24,879 nucleotides of DNA from Peptoniphilus_E sp964345555 (GTDB lineage Bacteria; Bacillota; Clostridia; Tissierellales; Peptoniphilaceae), in assembly GCA_964345555.1 (NCBI GenBank), contig CAYFRD010000027.1, positions 1-24,879 on the forward strand, in the 5' to 3' direction. The position numbers and the translations under genes are program-made. The notes beneath the pieces are model-generated. The model ran no database searches and had not been told where the DNA came from. It saw only the letters and a program-made list of their open reading frames with translations. Shown piece by piece: positions 24,025-24,879 of the stretch (position 1 is its first letter; every line of letters begins with the position of its first letter).

Positions 24025-24093
24025 TAAAATAACCTCCTGATAAAGCAAACTTATTAATGCTTTTCATAAAATGAATTGTTTATTTTTATGCTG

Positions 24094-24104
24094 TGCACTG
24101 TGCA
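24094..24104. promoter_or_regulatory. Candidate GntR operator
   Basis: An 11-bp palindrome TGCAC-T-GTGCA, flanked by the wider ATGC...GCAT, located 12-22 bases past the -10 box of the transporter promoter, where a repressor would block initiation or early elongation. Confidence 0.5.
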
Positions 24105-24115
24105 TATTAATTATT

Positions 24116-24144
24116 ATAGTAAAGTGTTTGCATTATAAAGTCAA
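24116..24144 (-). promoter_or_regulatory. Promoter of the YfcC-family transporter gene
   Basis: Minus strand -35 TTGACT (24139-24144), 17-base spacer, -10 TACTAT (24116-24121); an overlapping TATAAT at 24113-24118 would have a 20-base spacer. Confidence 0.6.
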
Positions 24145-24173
24145 TTGTTTTTTGAGAAAGTTGAAAAGTTGAA

Positions 24174-24809
24174 CTAAATTTCCATATCATAATAATTTTT
24201 GTTAAAATAAGTTTCCAATACGCTTAAAAATCTTTCGTCTTCTTCCTTTTTTATAGCATCGATCATTTTTTCATGTTCTTCCAGGTGAATTTTTCTGAAA
24301 TCACTTTTATTGTATAAAGAAAATAACAGCAGCGTCTTTTCCAATTCATCGTATAACTTCAACATGTATTTATTCTCTGTTTCTTTGACTATTATTTTAT
24401 TAAATTCCAGCGATTTTAATATATATTTATAATCGTATTTCGATTCTTCGTGAAACATATTCAGTATTTCCTGTTGTGACCTATCCAGTTTTTTCACCAA
24501 AGAATCTCTCTTACCTTCTTGAATACAAATTTCATAGGCATTTGCAATTATTATCTTTACAGCCTTATTTAAATCCACTACATCCTTTTCATTTATCGTT
24601 TTTATTCTGTATTGATAATTATCGGAATACTCGATTAAACCCTCTGATTCCAAGTAGGACAGTGCCTCTCTTATGGGCGTGTTGCTCACTCCCAACTCCT
24701 CGGACAAATTCGAGATTACCAATTGTTCTCCCGTTGCGTAATATTTTTTGTATATTCTCTTCTTTATTAATTCATAAACCTGAACTTTTTTACTTTTACT
24801 TTTTATCAA
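24174..24809 (-). CDS. GntR-family transcriptional regulator, FadR/FCD subfamily
   Basis: A protein of about 211 residues. The N-terminal winged helix (VYELIKKRIYKKYYATGEQL, then LSEELGVSNTPIREALSYLE and SEGLIEYSDN) has the TPIREAL recognition segment typical of FadR-type GntR proteins. The C-terminal all-helical part (about residues 75-205) has the length and pattern of an FCD ligand-binding domain, which usually binds a carboxylate or amino-acid-like effector through a metal. I prefer TTG 24809 as start because GAGG lies 9 bases upstream; GTG 24824 is in frame but has no ribosome site. It precedes the YfcC-family transporter gene, which has its own promoter and operator-like palindrome, so it is probably the transporter's local regulator. 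Confidence 0.88.
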   Translation of the reverse strand: MIKSKSKKVQVYELIKKRIYKKYYATGEQLVISNLSEELGVSNTPIREALSYLESEGLIEYSDNYQYRIKTINEKDVVDLNKAVKIIIANAYEICIQEGKRDSLVKKLDRSQQEILNMFHEESKYDYKYILKSLEFNKIIVKETENKYMLKLYDELEKTLLLFSLYNKSDFRKIHLEEHEKMIDAIKKEEDERFLSVLETYFNKNYYDMEI

Positions 24810-24853
24810 ATTTAATTTCCTCACTAATATAAATTTATTACAAATATCTTTTT

Positions 24854-24862
24854 ATTATAGCA
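24854..24862 (-). promoter_or_regulatory. Extended -10 element of the GntR gene
   Basis: Minus strand TG-C-TATAAT, a perfect extended -10, about 45 bases before the start codon. The -35 position lies at the very end of the window. Confidence 0.6.
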
Positions 24863-24879
24863 TAACCTTTATCTTCATA

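Noticed and set aside
1..24879. CRISPR arrays, tRNA/rRNA genes, insertion sequences, prophage genes
   Set aside because: No regularly spaced repeats, no cloverleaf or rRNA-like stretch, and no transposase, integrase or phage-like protein was seen on either strand.

Overview
The window looks like chromosome of a low-G+C, strictly anaerobic, amino-acid-fermenting Firmicute. A Tissierellia/Peptoniphilaceae-type organism is my guess, not a demonstrated assignment. Grounds: AT-rich DNA, strong AGGAGG ribosome binding sites, Bacillus-type -35/-10 promoters, a CtsR box, a YtrA-type GntR regulator, a flavodiiron protein (anaerobe O2/NO defence), and a one-carbon operon typical of histidine fermenters. 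Almost every gene is on the minus strand; only two small genes (9045-9563, 12563-12922) are on plus. I see no rRNA, tRNA, insertion sequence, phage gene or CRISPR array.

Layout, left to right: an mgtC-like gene with an in-frame amber codon at codon 8 (17-451). A heat-shock operon, cbpA-type J-protein then clpB (622-4118), with a consensus promoter and CtsR operator. A likely queuine-salvage pair, an ECF S component and a radical SAM enzyme frameshifted near its 3' end (4276-5501), behind a structured leader that may be a riboswitch. A GntR/YtrA-type operon: regulator, ABC ATPase, two permeases and a CPBP membrane protein (5667-8919), with an autoregulatory operator. A membrane-anchored protein of unknown function (9045-9563). 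A flavodiiron protein (9742-10935). A CNNM/CorC membrane protein (11114-12460). A zinc-ribbon protein (12563-12922).

The metabolic centrepiece is 13109-18655, transcribed leftwards: glutamate formimidoyltransferase, formate-THF ligase, formimido-THF cyclodeaminase, a GlmL-type ASKHA protein and a DapF-fold PLP-independent racemase/epimerase. The first three would move the formimino group of formiminoglutamate to THF, release NH3 and recover formate plus ATP. The last enzyme resembles the histidine racemases of this fold more than diaminopimelate epimerase in its context, and GlmL is present without a visible B12 mutase. A terminator-like hairpin separates the first three genes from the last two.

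To the right: a cupin protein with its own terminator (18972-19520), a D,D-carboxypeptidase (19773-21065), an MgtE Mg2+ transporter (21128-22489), a YfcC-family transporter split by a one-base insertion in an A8 run (22647-24024), and an FCD-type GntR regulator (24174-24809).

Three otherwise well-conserved genes are each broken by one base change (amber codon, G5 run, A8 run). This may be sequencing error, recent decay or homopolymer-mediated switching; the sequence alone cannot decide.
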